Assembly (NCBI RefSeq): GCF_006912135.1
Contig: NZ_VIRS01000015.1
Coordinates: 124,001 to 188,000, forward strand
Source: Cryptosporangium phraense
GTDB taxonomy: Bacteria; Actinomycetota; Actinomycetes; Mycobacteriales; Cryptosporangiaceae
Reading direction: 5' to 3'
Length of the DNA: 64,000 nt
Part shown: positions 14,898-22,558 of the stretch, one piece after another
How the letters are laid out: each line of letters opens with the position of its first letter
How positions within the stretch are numbered: the first letter of the stretch is position 1
Position numbers and translations under genes: made by a program
Notes under the pieces: generated by a model
Databases searched by the model: none
The model's input: only the letters and a program-made list of their open reading frames with translations
Told to the model about the DNA's origin: nothing

Positions 14898-15396
14898 CGA
14901 TCAGGTCGACGGCGATCGTCATCCGCTCGACGAACTCGGCGCGGGTGGCCGCTTCCTGCTTGATGCCGATCGCGGTGCTGCGCAGCGTGCGGGCGACGTC
15001 GTCGGGCACCGCGTCCGAGAGCAGGGACAGGAACCGCTTCGGGTAGTCGTCCGCGATCGGGCCGAGCAGCTCCGGACTGGTGTCGATCAGCACGGCGATC
15101 TCCTGCGCCATCGGGCCGACGTAGCGGCCGGTCCAGGCGTCGAACGCCGCGATCAGACGGTCGCGCAGCGGCCGGTCGGCGTCGGCCAGGATCCGCTCGA
15201 CGGCGGCGAGGTCGCCATCGAGCGCGTGGACGACCGCGGCCCGGAACAGGCTCTGCTTCGACGCCCACAGGAAGTACAGGCCGGGCCGGGAGATGTCCGC
15301 GGCCCGGGCGACGTCGTCCATCGACGTCTTGCGGTAGCCGTAGCGGGCGAAAGTCGCCAGGGCGATCTCCAGCACGTGTGCTTGCCTGTCGGTCAC
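14860..15396 (-). CDS. TetR-family transcriptional regulator
   Basis: 178 residues from GTG 15396. The N-terminal helix-turn-helix is TSMDDVARAADISRPGLYFL (about 24-43), followed by WASKQSLFRAAV. The C-terminal ligand domain (about 55-165) is all helix. It diverges from the SDR gene at 15434 with only 37 bases between the start codons, so it almost certainly controls that gene and itself. The ligand is presumably the SDR substrate or a related compound. Confidence 0.9.
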   Translation of the reverse strand: MTDRQAHVLEIALATFARYGYRKTSMDDVARAADISRPGLYFLWASKQSLFRAAVVHALDGDLAAVERILADADRPLRDRLIAAFDAWTGRYVGPMAQEIAVLIDTSPELLGPIADDYPKRFLSLLSDAVPDDVARTLRSTAIGIKQEAATRAEFVERMTIAVDLIVTPPAGRAARGR

Positions 15397-15433
15397 ACTA
15401 GACAGATTAAGCGCACTCCGTATAGTAGGTCCA
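15397..15433. promoter_or_regulatory. Overlapping divergent promoters for two leaderless genes (TetR, SDR)
   Basis: Plus strand: TAGACA (15399-15404), 16 bases, then TATAGT (15421-15426), seven bases before the SDR GTG. Minus strand: TAATCT (15409-15404) lies seven bases before the TetR GTG. The -35 of one promoter overlaps the -10 of the other, so a repressor bound here would block both. Confidence 0.65.
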
Positions 15434-16351
15434 GTGGATACGAGAACTGCCGACGACGTCGTCGCCGGCGTCGACCTGACCGGCGTCCGCGCGATCGTCA
15501 CCGGGGCGTCCTCCGGGATCGGCGTCGAGACCGCCCGGTCTCTGGCGCGCGCAGGCGCGCAGGTGACCCTGGCCGTACGCAATACGGACGCCGGAGCCGC
15601 GACCGTCCGGGACATCGGCGGAGGGGACGTGAGCAGGCTCGACCTGGCCGACCGGGCGTCGGTGGCCGCGTTCGTCGAGCGCTGGACCGGGCCGCTGCAC
15701 CTGCTGATCAACAACGCCGGGGTGGTCGTCAGCCGGCTGACCCGGACGCCCGAAGGCTGGGAGCTGCAGTTCGCGACGAATCACCTCGGGCACTTCGCGC
15801 TGGCGCTCGGGCTGCGTCCGGCGCTGGCCGAGGGCGCGCGGGAGCGCGGGTCGGCCCGCGTGGTCACGGTCAGCTCGACCGCGCACATGCGGTCGCCGGT
15901 CGTGTTCGACGACCTGCACTTCGAGCGGCGCCCGTACGACCCGCAGGCTGCCTACGCGCAGTCGAAGACCGCGAACTCGCTGTTCTCGGTCGAGGCGACG
16001 CGGCGGTGGGCCCCGGACAGCATCGTGGCCAACACCGTGAATCCGGGCGGCGTCGCCACCGGCCTGCAGCGGGACTTCACCCAGCAGCAGAAGGACTACC
16101 TCGCGGCGGCCGAGGCGGCCGGCGCGTTCGTCTACAAGACTCCCCAGCAGGGCGCGGCGACGACGCTGGTCGCCGCGGTCGCGCCGGAGTACGCGCACTC
16201 CGGCGGTCACTACCTCGACAACGGCCGCGAGGCCCGCCTGGTCGAGAACGACGCCGACCTGTTCACGAACAGCGACGGCGTCAAGCGCTGGGCCCTGGAT
16301 CCGGAGGCGGCTCAGCGGCTCTGGAAAGTTTCTTCGGAGCTGGTGTCGTAG
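15434..16351 (+). CDS. Short-chain dehydrogenase/reductase (retinol-dehydrogenase-like)
   Basis: 305 residues from GTG 15434. NAD(P)-binding TGASSGIG is at 23-30 and NNAG at 93-96. The catalytic triad is S148, Y174 and K178 (YAQSK). The long insert STAHMRSPVVFDDLHFERRP is that of the WWOX/retinol-dehydrogenase-like SDR group, which oxidises or reduces lipophilic alcohols and ketones. Under probable TetR control. The terminal part (EAAQRLWKVSSELV) is the family's usual ending. Confidence 0.9.
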   Translation: MDTRTADDVVAGVDLTGVRAIVTGASSGIGVETARSLARAGAQVTLAVRNTDAGAATVRDIGGGDVSRLDLADRASVAAFVERWTGPLHLLINNAGVVVSRLTRTPEGWELQFATNHLGHFALALGLRPALAEGARERGSARVVTVSSTAHMRSPVVFDDLHFERRPYDPQAAYAQSKTANSLFSVEATRRWAPDSIVANTVNPGGVATGLQRDFTQQQKDYLAAAEAAGAFVYKTPQQGAATTLVAAVAPEYAHSGGHYLDNGREARLVENDADLFTNSDGVKRWALDPEAAQRLWKVSSELVS

Positions 16352-16413
16352 TAGGCGTGGCCGGTTCGTAGCCCTGATGAGAAACCACCACGGAATCCCC
16401 TCGGAGGCACACC

Positions 16414-16806
16414 ATGACCACTCTCACCGCCGCCCCGTCCTCGCGCGTCATCCTCACCGGACTCGCCGCCACCGTCGCCGCCGGCCTCGCCACCCCCGCG
16501 GTGGCCGCGGCCGGCCAGGCCGCCGGGGTCAGCCTCGACGTGTCCGGCGCGCCGATCCCGGTGGCCGGGTTCGCCACGCTCACCGTGCTGTTCTCGATCG
16601 TCGGCGTCGTCCTGGCCGCGGTCCTGGCCCGCTACGCGCGCCGACCGCGCCGGACGTTCGTCCGGACGACCGCCGTCCTCACCGCCCTGTCGTTCGTTCC
16701 CGACGTGCTGGCCGACGCCGCCCCGAGCACCAAGGCGCTGCTGATGCTCACCCACGTCGTCGCCGCGCTCATCGTCATCCCCGCGGTCGCCCGCCGCCTC
16801 CGCTGA
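16414..16806 (+). CDS. DUF6069-type four-helix membrane protein
   Basis: 130 residues, with a GGAGG Shine-Dalgarno before the ATG. Four membrane helices: VILTGLAATVAAGLATPAVA, GFATLTVLFSIVGVVLAAVL, TTAVLTALSFVPDVLA, and LLMLTHVVAALIVIPAVA. The conserved histidine in the last helix (LTHVVAA) and the loop DVSGAPIPVAGF match small actinobacterial DUF6069 proteins. No function is known. Overlaps the MarR gene by 32 bases at the 3' end. Confidence 0.75.
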   Translation: MTTLTAAPSSRVILTGLAATVAAGLATPAVAAAGQAAGVSLDVSGAPIPVAGFATLTVLFSIVGVVLAAVLARYARRPRRTFVRTTAVLTALSFVPDVLADAAPSTKALLMLTHVVAALIVIPAVARRLR

Positions 16807-17221
16807 CCGCGGCCCGGAGGGCGTGGAGCGCCGTGCCCAGGTTCTCCAGCTGATCGGCGTCCAGGGGCTCGGCCAGCAGGGACGCCAGCTCCCGGTCGAG
16901 CACCGCTCCGGCCCGCTCCACCACCTCCCGCCCGGACCCGGTCAGCTCCAGCACCGACGATCGTCGGTTCCGGGGGTGGGGCCGGCGCACGCACCAGCCC
17001 CGCCGCTCGACCCGGTCGACCGCCTGACTCGCACCCCCGACCGTGATCTCCAGCGCCCCCGCCACCTCTTGGACCCGGCACTCCGGCGTCCGCTCGATCA
17101 CCTGCATCACGTTCAGCGCCCCGAGCGGCAGGTCGCACTCCTGCTTCAGCCGCTCGTCCAGCGCGTTCCAGAGCAGGATCTCGAACCGGATGAGGTCGTC
17201 GAAAACCACGCGCAGATCCAT
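16775..17221 (-). CDS. MarR-family transcriptional regulator
   Basis: 148 residues from ATG 17221. The winged helix reads LNVMQVIERTPECRVQEVAG, then ALEITVGGASQAVDRVERRG (recognition helix) and the wing CVRRPHPRNRRSSVLELTGSG. N- and C-terminal helices form the dimer. It diverges from the quinone oxidoreductase at 17273, and an imperfect palindrome in the gap is a likely operator. No clear Shine-Dalgarno; a TAGGTT box six bases upstream suggests a leaderless mRNA. Confidence 0.9.
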   Translation of the reverse strand: MDLRVVFDDLIRFEILLWNALDERLKQECDLPLGALNVMQVIERTPECRVQEVAGALEITVGGASQAVDRVERRGWCVRRPHPRNRRSSVLELTGSGREVVERAGAVLDRELASLLAEPLDADQLENLGTALHALRAAVSGGGGRPRG

Positions 17222-17272
17222 GGAATAAACCTAGCACTATGGTTATCAGCGCTAATGACCTTAGGAGGCACC
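17222..17272. promoter_or_regulatory. Divergent MarR/oxidoreductase control region
   Basis: GGTTATCAGC and GCTAATGACC (17241-17260) form an imperfect palindrome (8 of 10 pairs). Minus-strand TAGGTT (17233-17228) lies six bases before the MarR ATG. On the plus strand TATGGT (17238-17243) could be the -10 of the oxidoreductase, which has AGGAGG at 17263-17268. Confidence 0.5.
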
Positions 17273-18184
17273 ATGGCCCGCGCAGTGCAGTTCGACCACT
17301 ACGGCCCCGCCGACGTGCTCCACGTCGTCGACGTCCCGACCCCGGTTCCGGACGCCCGGGAGGTCGTCGTCGAGGTCCGGGCGGCCGGCATCAACCCCGG
17401 CGAGATCGGCATCCGCTCCGGCGCGATGCACGACACCTGGCCGGCGACGTTCCCCTCCGGACAGGGCAGCGACCTGGCCGGCGTGGTGGTGGCGGTCGCT
17501 CCCGACGTGTCCGAGTTCGCGGTCGGCGACGAGGTGCTGGGCTACTCCTGGCGCCGGTCCAGCCACGCCAGCCACGTCGCCGTGCCCGTCGACCAGATCG
17601 TCCGGAAGCCGTCGTCGGTGCCGTGGGAGGTGGCCGGCGCGCTCTACGTCGTCGGCGTGACCGCGTACGCGGCGGTGCGGGCGATCGACCCGTCGCCGGG
17701 TGAGACCGTGGCCGTGTCCGCCGCCGCCGGCGGCGTCGGAACAGTGGTCGTTCAGCTTCTCCGGGCGCGCGGAGCGCGCGTGCTGGGCATCGCGTCGCCC
17801 GCGAACGACGAGTGGCTCACCACCCACGGCGCGACGCCGGTGCACTACGGCGACGGTCTCCGGGACCGGCTGGCCGCCGAGGCGCCGGACGCGTTCATCG
17901 ACCTGTTCAGCCCGGACTACGTCCGGCTGGCCCTCGACCTGGGCATTCCGGCGGACCGCATCAACACCGCGGTGTCGTACCAGATGAAGGAGGACCTCGG
18001 CGTGAAGACCGAGGACAGCCTCGACGCCTCCACGCCGGAGGTCCTCGACGAGCTCGCCGGCCTGGTCGCGGACGGCACGCTGGAGATCCCGATCCCCGCG
18101 ACCTATCCCCTGGAGAAGGTCGTCGACGCGTTCACCGAGCTCGAGCGCCGCCACACCCGAGGCAAGATCGTGCTCATTCCGTGA
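17273..18184 (+). CDS. NADPH:quinone oxidoreductase-like zinc-free alcohol dehydrogenase
   Basis: 303 residues from ATG 17273 with AGGAGG upstream. Medium-chain dehydrogenase fold: the GroES-like N-terminal half (VVVEVRAAGINPGEIGIRSG, FPSGQGSDLAGVVVAVAPDV) and Rossmann motif AAAGGVGTVVVQLLRARGA. The Cys/His catalytic zinc ligands are absent, as in quinone oxidoreductases. The tail (YPLEKVVDAFTELERRHTRG and KIVLIP) is standard. It probably reduces quinones or enones with NADPH and is controlled by the divergent MarR protein. Confidence 0.9.
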   Translation: MARAVQFDHYGPADVLHVVDVPTPVPDAREVVVEVRAAGINPGEIGIRSGAMHDTWPATFPSGQGSDLAGVVVAVAPDVSEFAVGDEVLGYSWRRSSHASHVAVPVDQIVRKPSSVPWEVAGALYVVGVTAYAAVRAIDPSPGETVAVSAAAGGVGTVVVQLLRARGARVLGIASPANDEWLTTHGATPVHYGDGLRDRLAAEAPDAFIDLFSPDYVRLALDLGIPADRINTAVSYQMKEDLGVKTEDSLDASTPEVLDELAGLVADGTLEIPIPATYPLEKVVDAFTELERRHTRGKIVLIP

Positions 18185-18641
18185 GCCGCTGGAGGTTGTC
18201 GAGCGAGCTCTCCAGCGCGCTCAGCGGCACGACCGGCCAGGTCAGCATCTCCAGCAGCTTGGGGTGCGCGCCGCTCCAGTCGCAGTACGACGTGACCTCG
18301 GTGGCGTCCGGGCCGAGCGGGGTCAGCGTGTAGCCGTAGGTGTGTCCGATCGGCGAGCGGTCGACGGCCCCGGGCTGCCAGGCCAGCTCCCGATCGGACT
18401 CGAAGCGCACGATCGTGTTCTTCACCGTGTACTTGCCCATCGGCAGGTCGCCGAGCGGCTCGCGGTCCATGTTCATGATGAACGTGTCGCCCACCGCGCC
18501 CACCGGCCGCGCGTCGGGGGCGGCGATCAGCATTCCCGAGCCGTCGATCGCCACCTGGCCGGACGGGTCGGTGATCAACGCGAAGATCCGCTCGGCGGGC
18601 GCGTCGATCCGGCGCGTGGTCGCGATTCGTTGTCCGGTCAC
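18174..18641 (-). CDS. SRPBCC-fold (START-like) protein
   Basis: 155 residues from GTG 18641, preceded by AAAGGAG at nine bases. The helix-grip fold is seen in ATTRRIDAPAERIFALITDP, GDTFIMNMDREPLGDLPM, YTVKNTIVRFESDRELAWQP and TEVTSYCDWSGAHPKLLEML. Such proteins enclose a hydrophobic ligand in a central cavity and act as cyclases, carriers or toxins/antitoxins of unknown ligand. The upstream frame to 18680 is less likely because the Shine-Dalgarno fits the GTG. Confidence 0.85.
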   Translation of the reverse strand: MTGQRIATTRRIDAPAERIFALITDPSGQVAIDGSGMLIAAPDARPVGAVGDTFIMNMDREPLGDLPMGKYTVKNTIVRFESDRELAWQPGAVDRSPIGHTYGYTLTPLGPDATEVTSYCDWSGAHPKLLEMLTWPVVPLSALESSLDNLQRLTE

Positions 18642-18681
18642 GTCGGCGGCTCCTTTGCTCGTCCTTGGATCATGGAACACC

Positions 18682-19425
18682 GTGAGCCTCGATTCCGCCT
18701 ACTTCGACCAGTGGTACGCCGACCTGGCGACCTCACCGGCCCGCGAGGCGATCGTCGCCCGCGCCCTCGGCCTCCCGCCTGAGCTGCGGTTCGCCGGGAT
18801 CCTCCCGTGGTCCGGCCTCGCCGACCTCACGTCGGCCCTGCGCCTGCCGCCGGACGGCCTGCTGCTCGACCTCGCCTGCGGCCGCGGCGCGTACGGCGTC
18901 GAGGTCGCCCGGCGCGCCGGCGCGCGCCTCGTCGGCGTCGACTTCTCCGCCGTCGCCGTCGGCCAGGCTGCCGCGCTGTCGGCCGGTCGTCTGCCCGTCG
19001 ACCGGTTCACGTTCACCACGGGGACGTTGGACGAGAGCGGTCAGCCCGCCTCCACGGTGGACGCGGTGATGTGCGTGGACGCGGTGCAGTTCGCCGAGCC
19101 GCCGCTGGTCGGGCTCGAGGAGATGCGCCGGGTGCTGCGGCCGGGCGGCCGGGTGGCGCTGACCTGCTGGGAGGGTGTGGGCGCGGAGGTGCCGGCGCGG
19201 ATCCGGGCGGTGGACCTGGCCCGGGACCTGCCGAGGGCGGGGTTCGAGGAGGTGGAGGTGCTGGATCGGCCCGATTGGCGGGCGGCCGAGCGGAGGCTGT
19301 GGGAGATGGCGCTGGAGGCGGTTGATCCGGACCCGGCCGTCCGCTCGCTGCAGGAGGAGGCTCGCCGTTCGCTGGACACGTTCGACGCGATGCACCGAGT
19401 GTTCGCAACCGCCACCGCCCCGTGA
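18682..19425 (+). CDS. Class I SAM-dependent methyltransferase
   Basis: 247 residues from GTG 18682. Motif I is LLDLACGRG (61-69), the acidic SAM ligand is in RLVGVDFSAVAVGQA, and motif III/post-I is DAVMCVDAVQFAEPP with VLRPGGRVALTCWE. This is the UbiE/Methyltransf_11 pattern. The C-terminal cap (DLPRAGFEEVEVLDRPDWRA) would set the substrate, which is unknown. It diverges from the SRPBCC gene with 40 bases between the starts. The transposon scar begins right after its stop. Confidence 0.88.
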   Translation: MSLDSAYFDQWYADLATSPAREAIVARALGLPPELRFAGILPWSGLADLTSALRLPPDGLLLDLACGRGAYGVEVARRAGARLVGVDFSAVAVGQAAALSAGRLPVDRFTFTTGTLDESGQPASTVDAVMCVDAVQFAEPPLVGLEEMRRVLRPGGRVALTCWEGVGAEVPARIRAVDLARDLPRAGFEEVEVLDRPDWRAAERRLWEMALEAVDPDPAVRSLQEEARRSLDTFDAMHRVFATATAP

Positions 19426-19517
19426 TCGGTGTCCCGGACCTGCCTGGGGACCGCCCGCGGGCTGTTCCGGGACCTGCAGCGTGACGGAGCCGGGGCCCGG
19501 GGCCCGGGCCCGGGGAA

Positions 19518-19654
19518 GTGTCGGTCGACTCGACCGTGGTCGTCGCGCGGTGGGCTGAGCACCAAGATCCACCTGGCCCGAACCCACAAGCGGCGCCACG
19601 CCGTCGAATGCGGAATCAACCGCCTCAAGCGCTACCGAGCCGTAGAGGACCCCC
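19518..19654 (+). pseudogene. IS5-type transposase remnant (internally deleted and frameshifted)
   Basis: Two pieces of an IS5-family (DDE) transposase survive. The first, VSVDSTVVVAR (from 19518), matches the DSTVVRAH motif. The second, one frame off, is SRGGLSTKIHLA (from 19543) joined directly to HKRRHAVECGINRLKRYRAV (to about 19645). In intact elements more than 60 residues, including the second catalytic Asp, separate GGLSTKIHLA from the VE-INRLKR block. The element is dead; no terminal inverted repeats were found. Confidence 0.75.
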
Positions 19655-19689
19655 GACCTATCCAGGCGACTGGCGCGGCCGAAATCGAA

Positions 19690-19830
19690 CCAGCGCCGGA
19701 GGACATCGCGGCGGTGTCGGCGAGGCAGATGAGGGCGGCGTTGTCGCGCTTGCCTTCGGCGCGTTCGCCGTCGTGGTAGGCCCGGCGGATGGGGTCGGGT
19801 GAGCTGGCGAATGCAGCGACGTGATCCGGG
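19690..19830 (-). pseudogene. IS110-type transposase C-terminal remnant
   Basis: On the minus strand, DHVAAFASSPDPIRRAYHDG followed by ERAEGKRDNAALICLA (about 19826 to 19719) matches the C-terminal end of IS110-family transposases, where RAYYDRKRAEGKRHNAALICLARRR is typical. The RRR and everything beyond are lost, and the catalytic DEDD and Tnp20 parts are absent. It sits beside the IS5 remnant, so this spot has been hit at least twice. Confidence 0.6.
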
Positions 19831-19891
19831 TGGCTTCACCGGTCAGGTCGTTCTCGAACCCGACCGGCACCTCCAACTCGGCCCTGGCTGC

Positions 19892-20143
19892 CTAGCCCGG
19901 GTGCAGGTCAGCGATGCGGCGCGTCGCCGGACCGGGCAGATGAGCCACATCATGTCCCGGGCGCGGGCGACCGCGGCCCACAGCGCGCCGATCGAGGCCG
20001 ATCGATCGACGCTCGAGCGCGCGTCCGTGGCGGCCCAGCCAATCGAACAGGCGGGCTTCGTCGTTGGGCAGCGGCGTGTCGTGCCGCCGTTCGAAGGCCG
20101 GCAGCCACGTCGACCAGAACAGGGCGGCGGGCCGCTCGGTCAC
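19892..20143 (-). CDS. Short protein coupled to the AhpD gene, possibly truncated
   Basis: 83 residues from GTG 20143, which overlaps the AhpD stop as GTGA. The first 50 residues (VTERPAALFWSTWLPAFERR, DEARLFDWLGRHGRALERR) look like a real helical protein. From about residue 52 the sequence turns Arg/Gly-rich and loses that character, next to the transposase remnants. I read it as a second gene of the AhpD operon that lost its 3' part when the insertion sequences came and decayed. No family recognised. Confidence 0.5.
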   Translation of the reverse strand: MTERPAALFWSTWLPAFERRHDTPLPNDEARLFDWLGRHGRALERRSIGLDRRAVGRGRPRPGHDVAHLPGPATRRIADLHPG

Positions 20144-20628
20144 GGGCGGGGGTTCAGGTAACCCCGGGTCGCCAGCGTCCGGGCCCGCTCCGCGTACTGG
20201 GCCGACTCCGCAGGCAAAGTCGTCGCCAGACCGTCCACATAGCGGTTGAACATCGAGAACGCGGCTGCGATCAGCACCGTGTCGTGAATGGTCCGGTCGT
20301 CCGCGCCCGCCTCGCGGGCCCGGGCGACGTCCTCCGCGGTGACCGACCGGCCGTCCACGCGCACCTTCTCGGCGATCGCCAGCAGCGCCTCCATCCCGGC
20401 CGCGTCGCCGCCGAGTTCGCGCGCCACCGCCCCGTGGGTCTCGGCACAGTACGTGCACTCGTTGCCCCGCGAAACGGCGGCGGCGATCGTCTCGCGCTGG
20501 GCCGGCGTCAACGGCGACGGGCCGCGCAGCAACGCCTCGCCGAGCCGGCCGAGCAGGTCGCCCGTGTCGGGGTACCCAGCGAGGAGACCGGCGATCCCCG
20601 GCAACGGCGGGAGGTCGATGTGCGGCAT
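20140..20628 (-). CDS. AhpD-like carboxymuconolactone decarboxylase-family protein
   Basis: 162 residues. The core helix pair of the AhpD fold carries the redox motif NECTYCAETHG, with C58, C61 and H65 placed as in alkylhydroperoxidase AhpD and peroxidase-related proteins. Flanking sequence (LTPAQRETIAAAVSRGN, DRTIHDTVLIAAAFSMFNRY) is typical. It probably reduces peroxides through a dithiol relay. The promoter appears leaderless: TAGCGT six bases before the ATG. It diverges from the MOSC fusion by 37 bases. Confidence 0.9.
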   Translation of the reverse strand: MPHIDLPPLPGIAGLLAGYPDTGDLLGRLGEALLRGPSPLTPAQRETIAAAVSRGNECTYCAETHGAVARELGGDAAGMEALLAIAEKVRVDGRSVTAEDVARAREAGADDRTIHDTVLIAAAFSMFNRYVDGLATTLPAESAQYAERARTLATRGYLNPRP

Positions 20629-20665
20629 CCCGCCACGCTACCGGCCCGGCCGTACACTCGCCCGC
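20629..20665. promoter_or_regulatory. Divergent leaderless promoters (AhpD, MOSC fusion)
   Basis: Minus-strand TAGCGT (20640-20635) is six bases from the AhpD ATG. Plus-strand TACACT (20653-20658) is seven bases from the MOSC GTG. The gap between the start codons is exactly 37 bases, as in the TetR/SDR pair at 15397. Confidence 0.55.
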
Positions 20666-22318
20666 GTGGCGACGCTCCTGTCGGTGAACGTCGGACTGCC
20701 CCGGGACGTCGCGTGGAACGGGCAGACGGTCCGCACCGGCATCTGGAAGGAACCGGTCCGCGGGCCGGTCACGGCCCGCCGCCTGAACCTCGACGGCGAC
20801 GGCCAGGGTGACCTGGCCGGACACGGCGGCGAGATGCGCGCGGTGTTCGTCTACCAGGCCCAGTCCTACGACCACTGGCGCGAGCACCTGAACCGGACCG
20901 ACCTCACCTGGGGCATGTTCGGCGAGAACTTCACCGTCGACGGCCTGGCCGACGACGAAGTGTGCATCGGCGACCGGTACCGCATCGGCGGGGCCGAGTT
21001 CGAGGTGAGCCAGCCGCGCGTCACCTGCTACCGCCTGGGCCTGCGCCTCGGCGAGCCGCGGATGCCCGCGCTGGTCGTCGCGCACCACCGGCCCGGCTTC
21101 TACCTGCGGGTGCTGCGCGAGGGCCCGGTGCAGGCCGGCGACGACATCGTCCGGATCGGCCGGGCCACCGAGCGGATCACGATCGCGGTCACCGACGCGC
21201 AGCTGTACCTCCCGGGCGCCGACATCGAGGTGATGCGCCGGCTGCTGCGGGTGCCGGCGTTGAGTCCGGGCTGGCAGGGGTCGTTCCGCGAGCTGGTCGG
21301 CGGGGCGGTTCCGCCGGAGTCCCCGGCCTGGCCGGGGTTCCGCCCGATGCGCGTCACCGCGATCACTCCGGAGACCGCTCTGGTGTCGTCGATCCGGCTG
21401 GCGCCGACCGGCCCCGATCCCCTGCCGGCGGCCAGGCCCGGCCAGTACCTGACGCTCCGGCTGCCCGACGCGCACGTCCGGAGCTACTCGCTGTCGGCGG
21501 CCGGCCCCGACGGCTACCGGATCAGCGTCAAGCGCGAAGGCCCGGCCAGCACCTTCCTCACGACCGGCCTCGCCGTCGGCGACGACCTCGACGTCGCCGC
21601 ACCCCGCGGCGAGTTCGTCCTCGACGACGGTACGGCTCCGATCGTGCTGCTCTCGGCCGGCATCGGCGTCACCCCGGTGCTGGCCATGCTGCACGCGCTC
21701 GCCGCCGCGCACAGCACCCGCGAGGTCTGGTGGCTGCACACCACGAGGTCGCCCGCCGATCACGCGCTCGCCGCCGAGGCCGGCCGGCTGATCGCCGGGC
21801 TCCCGCACGCGCGCAGCCACGTCTACTACACCGCGACCGACGGCCGCGTCACCCGCTCCACGCTCGAGCAACTCGATCTTCCGATCGAGGCCCAGGCCTA
21901 CGTCTGTGGTCCCGGTCCTTTTCTGGACGTGATGACCGCCGCGCTGTCGAGCCTCGGACTGGCGCCGGAGCACGTCCACACCGAACGGTTCACGTCACTG
22001 GCCGCGATCAACCCCGGGGTCGTCGGGGGGCACCGGCGGGCGCCGCACCCACCGGCGACGCCGGGCACCGGACCGGCGGTCACGTTCGCCCGGGCCGGGC
22101 TGACGGTCCCGTTCGCCGAGGCCAGTCTGCTCGAGCTGGCCGAGGCCTGTGACGTGCCGACGCGGTGGGCGTGCCGCACCGGTGTCTGTCACACGTGCGT
22201 GACGCCGCTGCTCGCGGGCGTGGTCGAGTACGCGCCCGAGCCGCTCACACCGCCCGGTGCCGGCGACGTGCTGCTGTGCTGTTCGCGGCCGAGTGGCCCA
22301 GTAGTTCTCGATCTCTAG
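20666..22318 (+). CDS. MOSC domain fused to a ferredoxin-type reductase (FAD, NAD, 2Fe-2S)
   Basis: 550 residues from GTG 20666. An N-terminal MOSC domain (about 1-165, GDGQGDLAGHGGEMRAVFVY, MFGENFTVDGL, QPRVTCYRLGLRLG) and a 3-alpha linker (about 165-210) precede an FAD-binding barrel (VRSYSLSAAGPDGYRISVKR) and a nucleotide-binding domain (LSAGIGVTPVLAMLHALA). The C-terminal plant-type ferredoxin has C503, C508 and C511 plus C538/C539. The YiiM-like MOSC part uses molybdenum cofactor to reduce N-hydroxylated compounds; here its electron chain is built in. Membrane anchors are absent. Confidence 0.92.
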   Translation: MATLLSVNVGLPRDVAWNGQTVRTGIWKEPVRGPVTARRLNLDGDGQGDLAGHGGEMRAVFVYQAQSYDHWREHLNRTDLTWGMFGENFTVDGLADDEVCIGDRYRIGGAEFEVSQPRVTCYRLGLRLGEPRMPALVVAHHRPGFYLRVLREGPVQAGDDIVRIGRATERITIAVTDAQLYLPGADIEVMRRLLRVPALSPGWQGSFRELVGGAVPPESPAWPGFRPMRVTAITPETALVSSIRLAPTGPDPLPAARPGQYLTLRLPDAHVRSYSLSAAGPDGYRISVKREGPASTFLTTGLAVGDDLDVAAPRGEFVLDDGTAPIVLLSAGIGVTPVLAMLHALAAAHSTREVWWLHTTRSPADHALAAEAGRLIAGLPHARSHVYYTATDGRVTRSTLEQLDLPIEAQAYVCGPGPFLDVMTAALSSLGLAPEHVHTERFTSLAAINPGVVGGHRRAPHPPATPGTGPAVTFARAGLTVPFAEASLLELAEACDVPTRWACRTGVCHTCVTPLLAGVVEYAPEPLTPPGAGDVLLCCSRPSGPVVLDL

Positions 22319-22530
22319 GAGGCACGGCGGTGCTCGACTATCCGCAGTCCGGCGAGCGCTTCCGGAGCCGCGAGAAGATCGCCGCCCAGCGCGGCGGCCA
22401 CCCGACCGAGCCCGTTTCCCCCGTCGCCCCAGCGAACCGCCCTGGCCGAACGGATCGAGTAGCCCGCCCGGGCTGCGGGAGGCGGAGCGGGCCGGCCATC
22501 CGACGCCAGGACGGCCATCGTCCTGATCAT
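22315..22530 (-). CDS. Small hypothetical protein (71 aa)
   Basis: A short frame behind the MDR gene, starting MIRTMAVLASDGRPAPPPAA and ending GGDLLAAPEALAGLRIVEHR. Its stop overlaps the stop region of the MOSC fusion by four bases. Composition is plausible but no family is recognised and no good Shine-Dalgarno is seen. It could be a remnant of a longer gene. The 240-base gap between the MOSC and MDR genes contains nothing else. Confidence 0.35.
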   Translation of the reverse strand: MIRTMAVLASDGRPAPPPAARAGYSIRSARAVRWGDGGNGLGRVAAALGGDLLAAPEALAGLRIVEHRRAS

Positions 22531-22558
22531 CGCCTCGAACCGGGGCACCTCGACAAGC

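Noticed and set aside
13859-16351. Secondary-metabolite gene cluster around FkbM, chorismate mutase and SDR
   Set aside because: No synthase, adenylation or polyketide genes are near, and the SDR belongs to a separate TetR-controlled unit.
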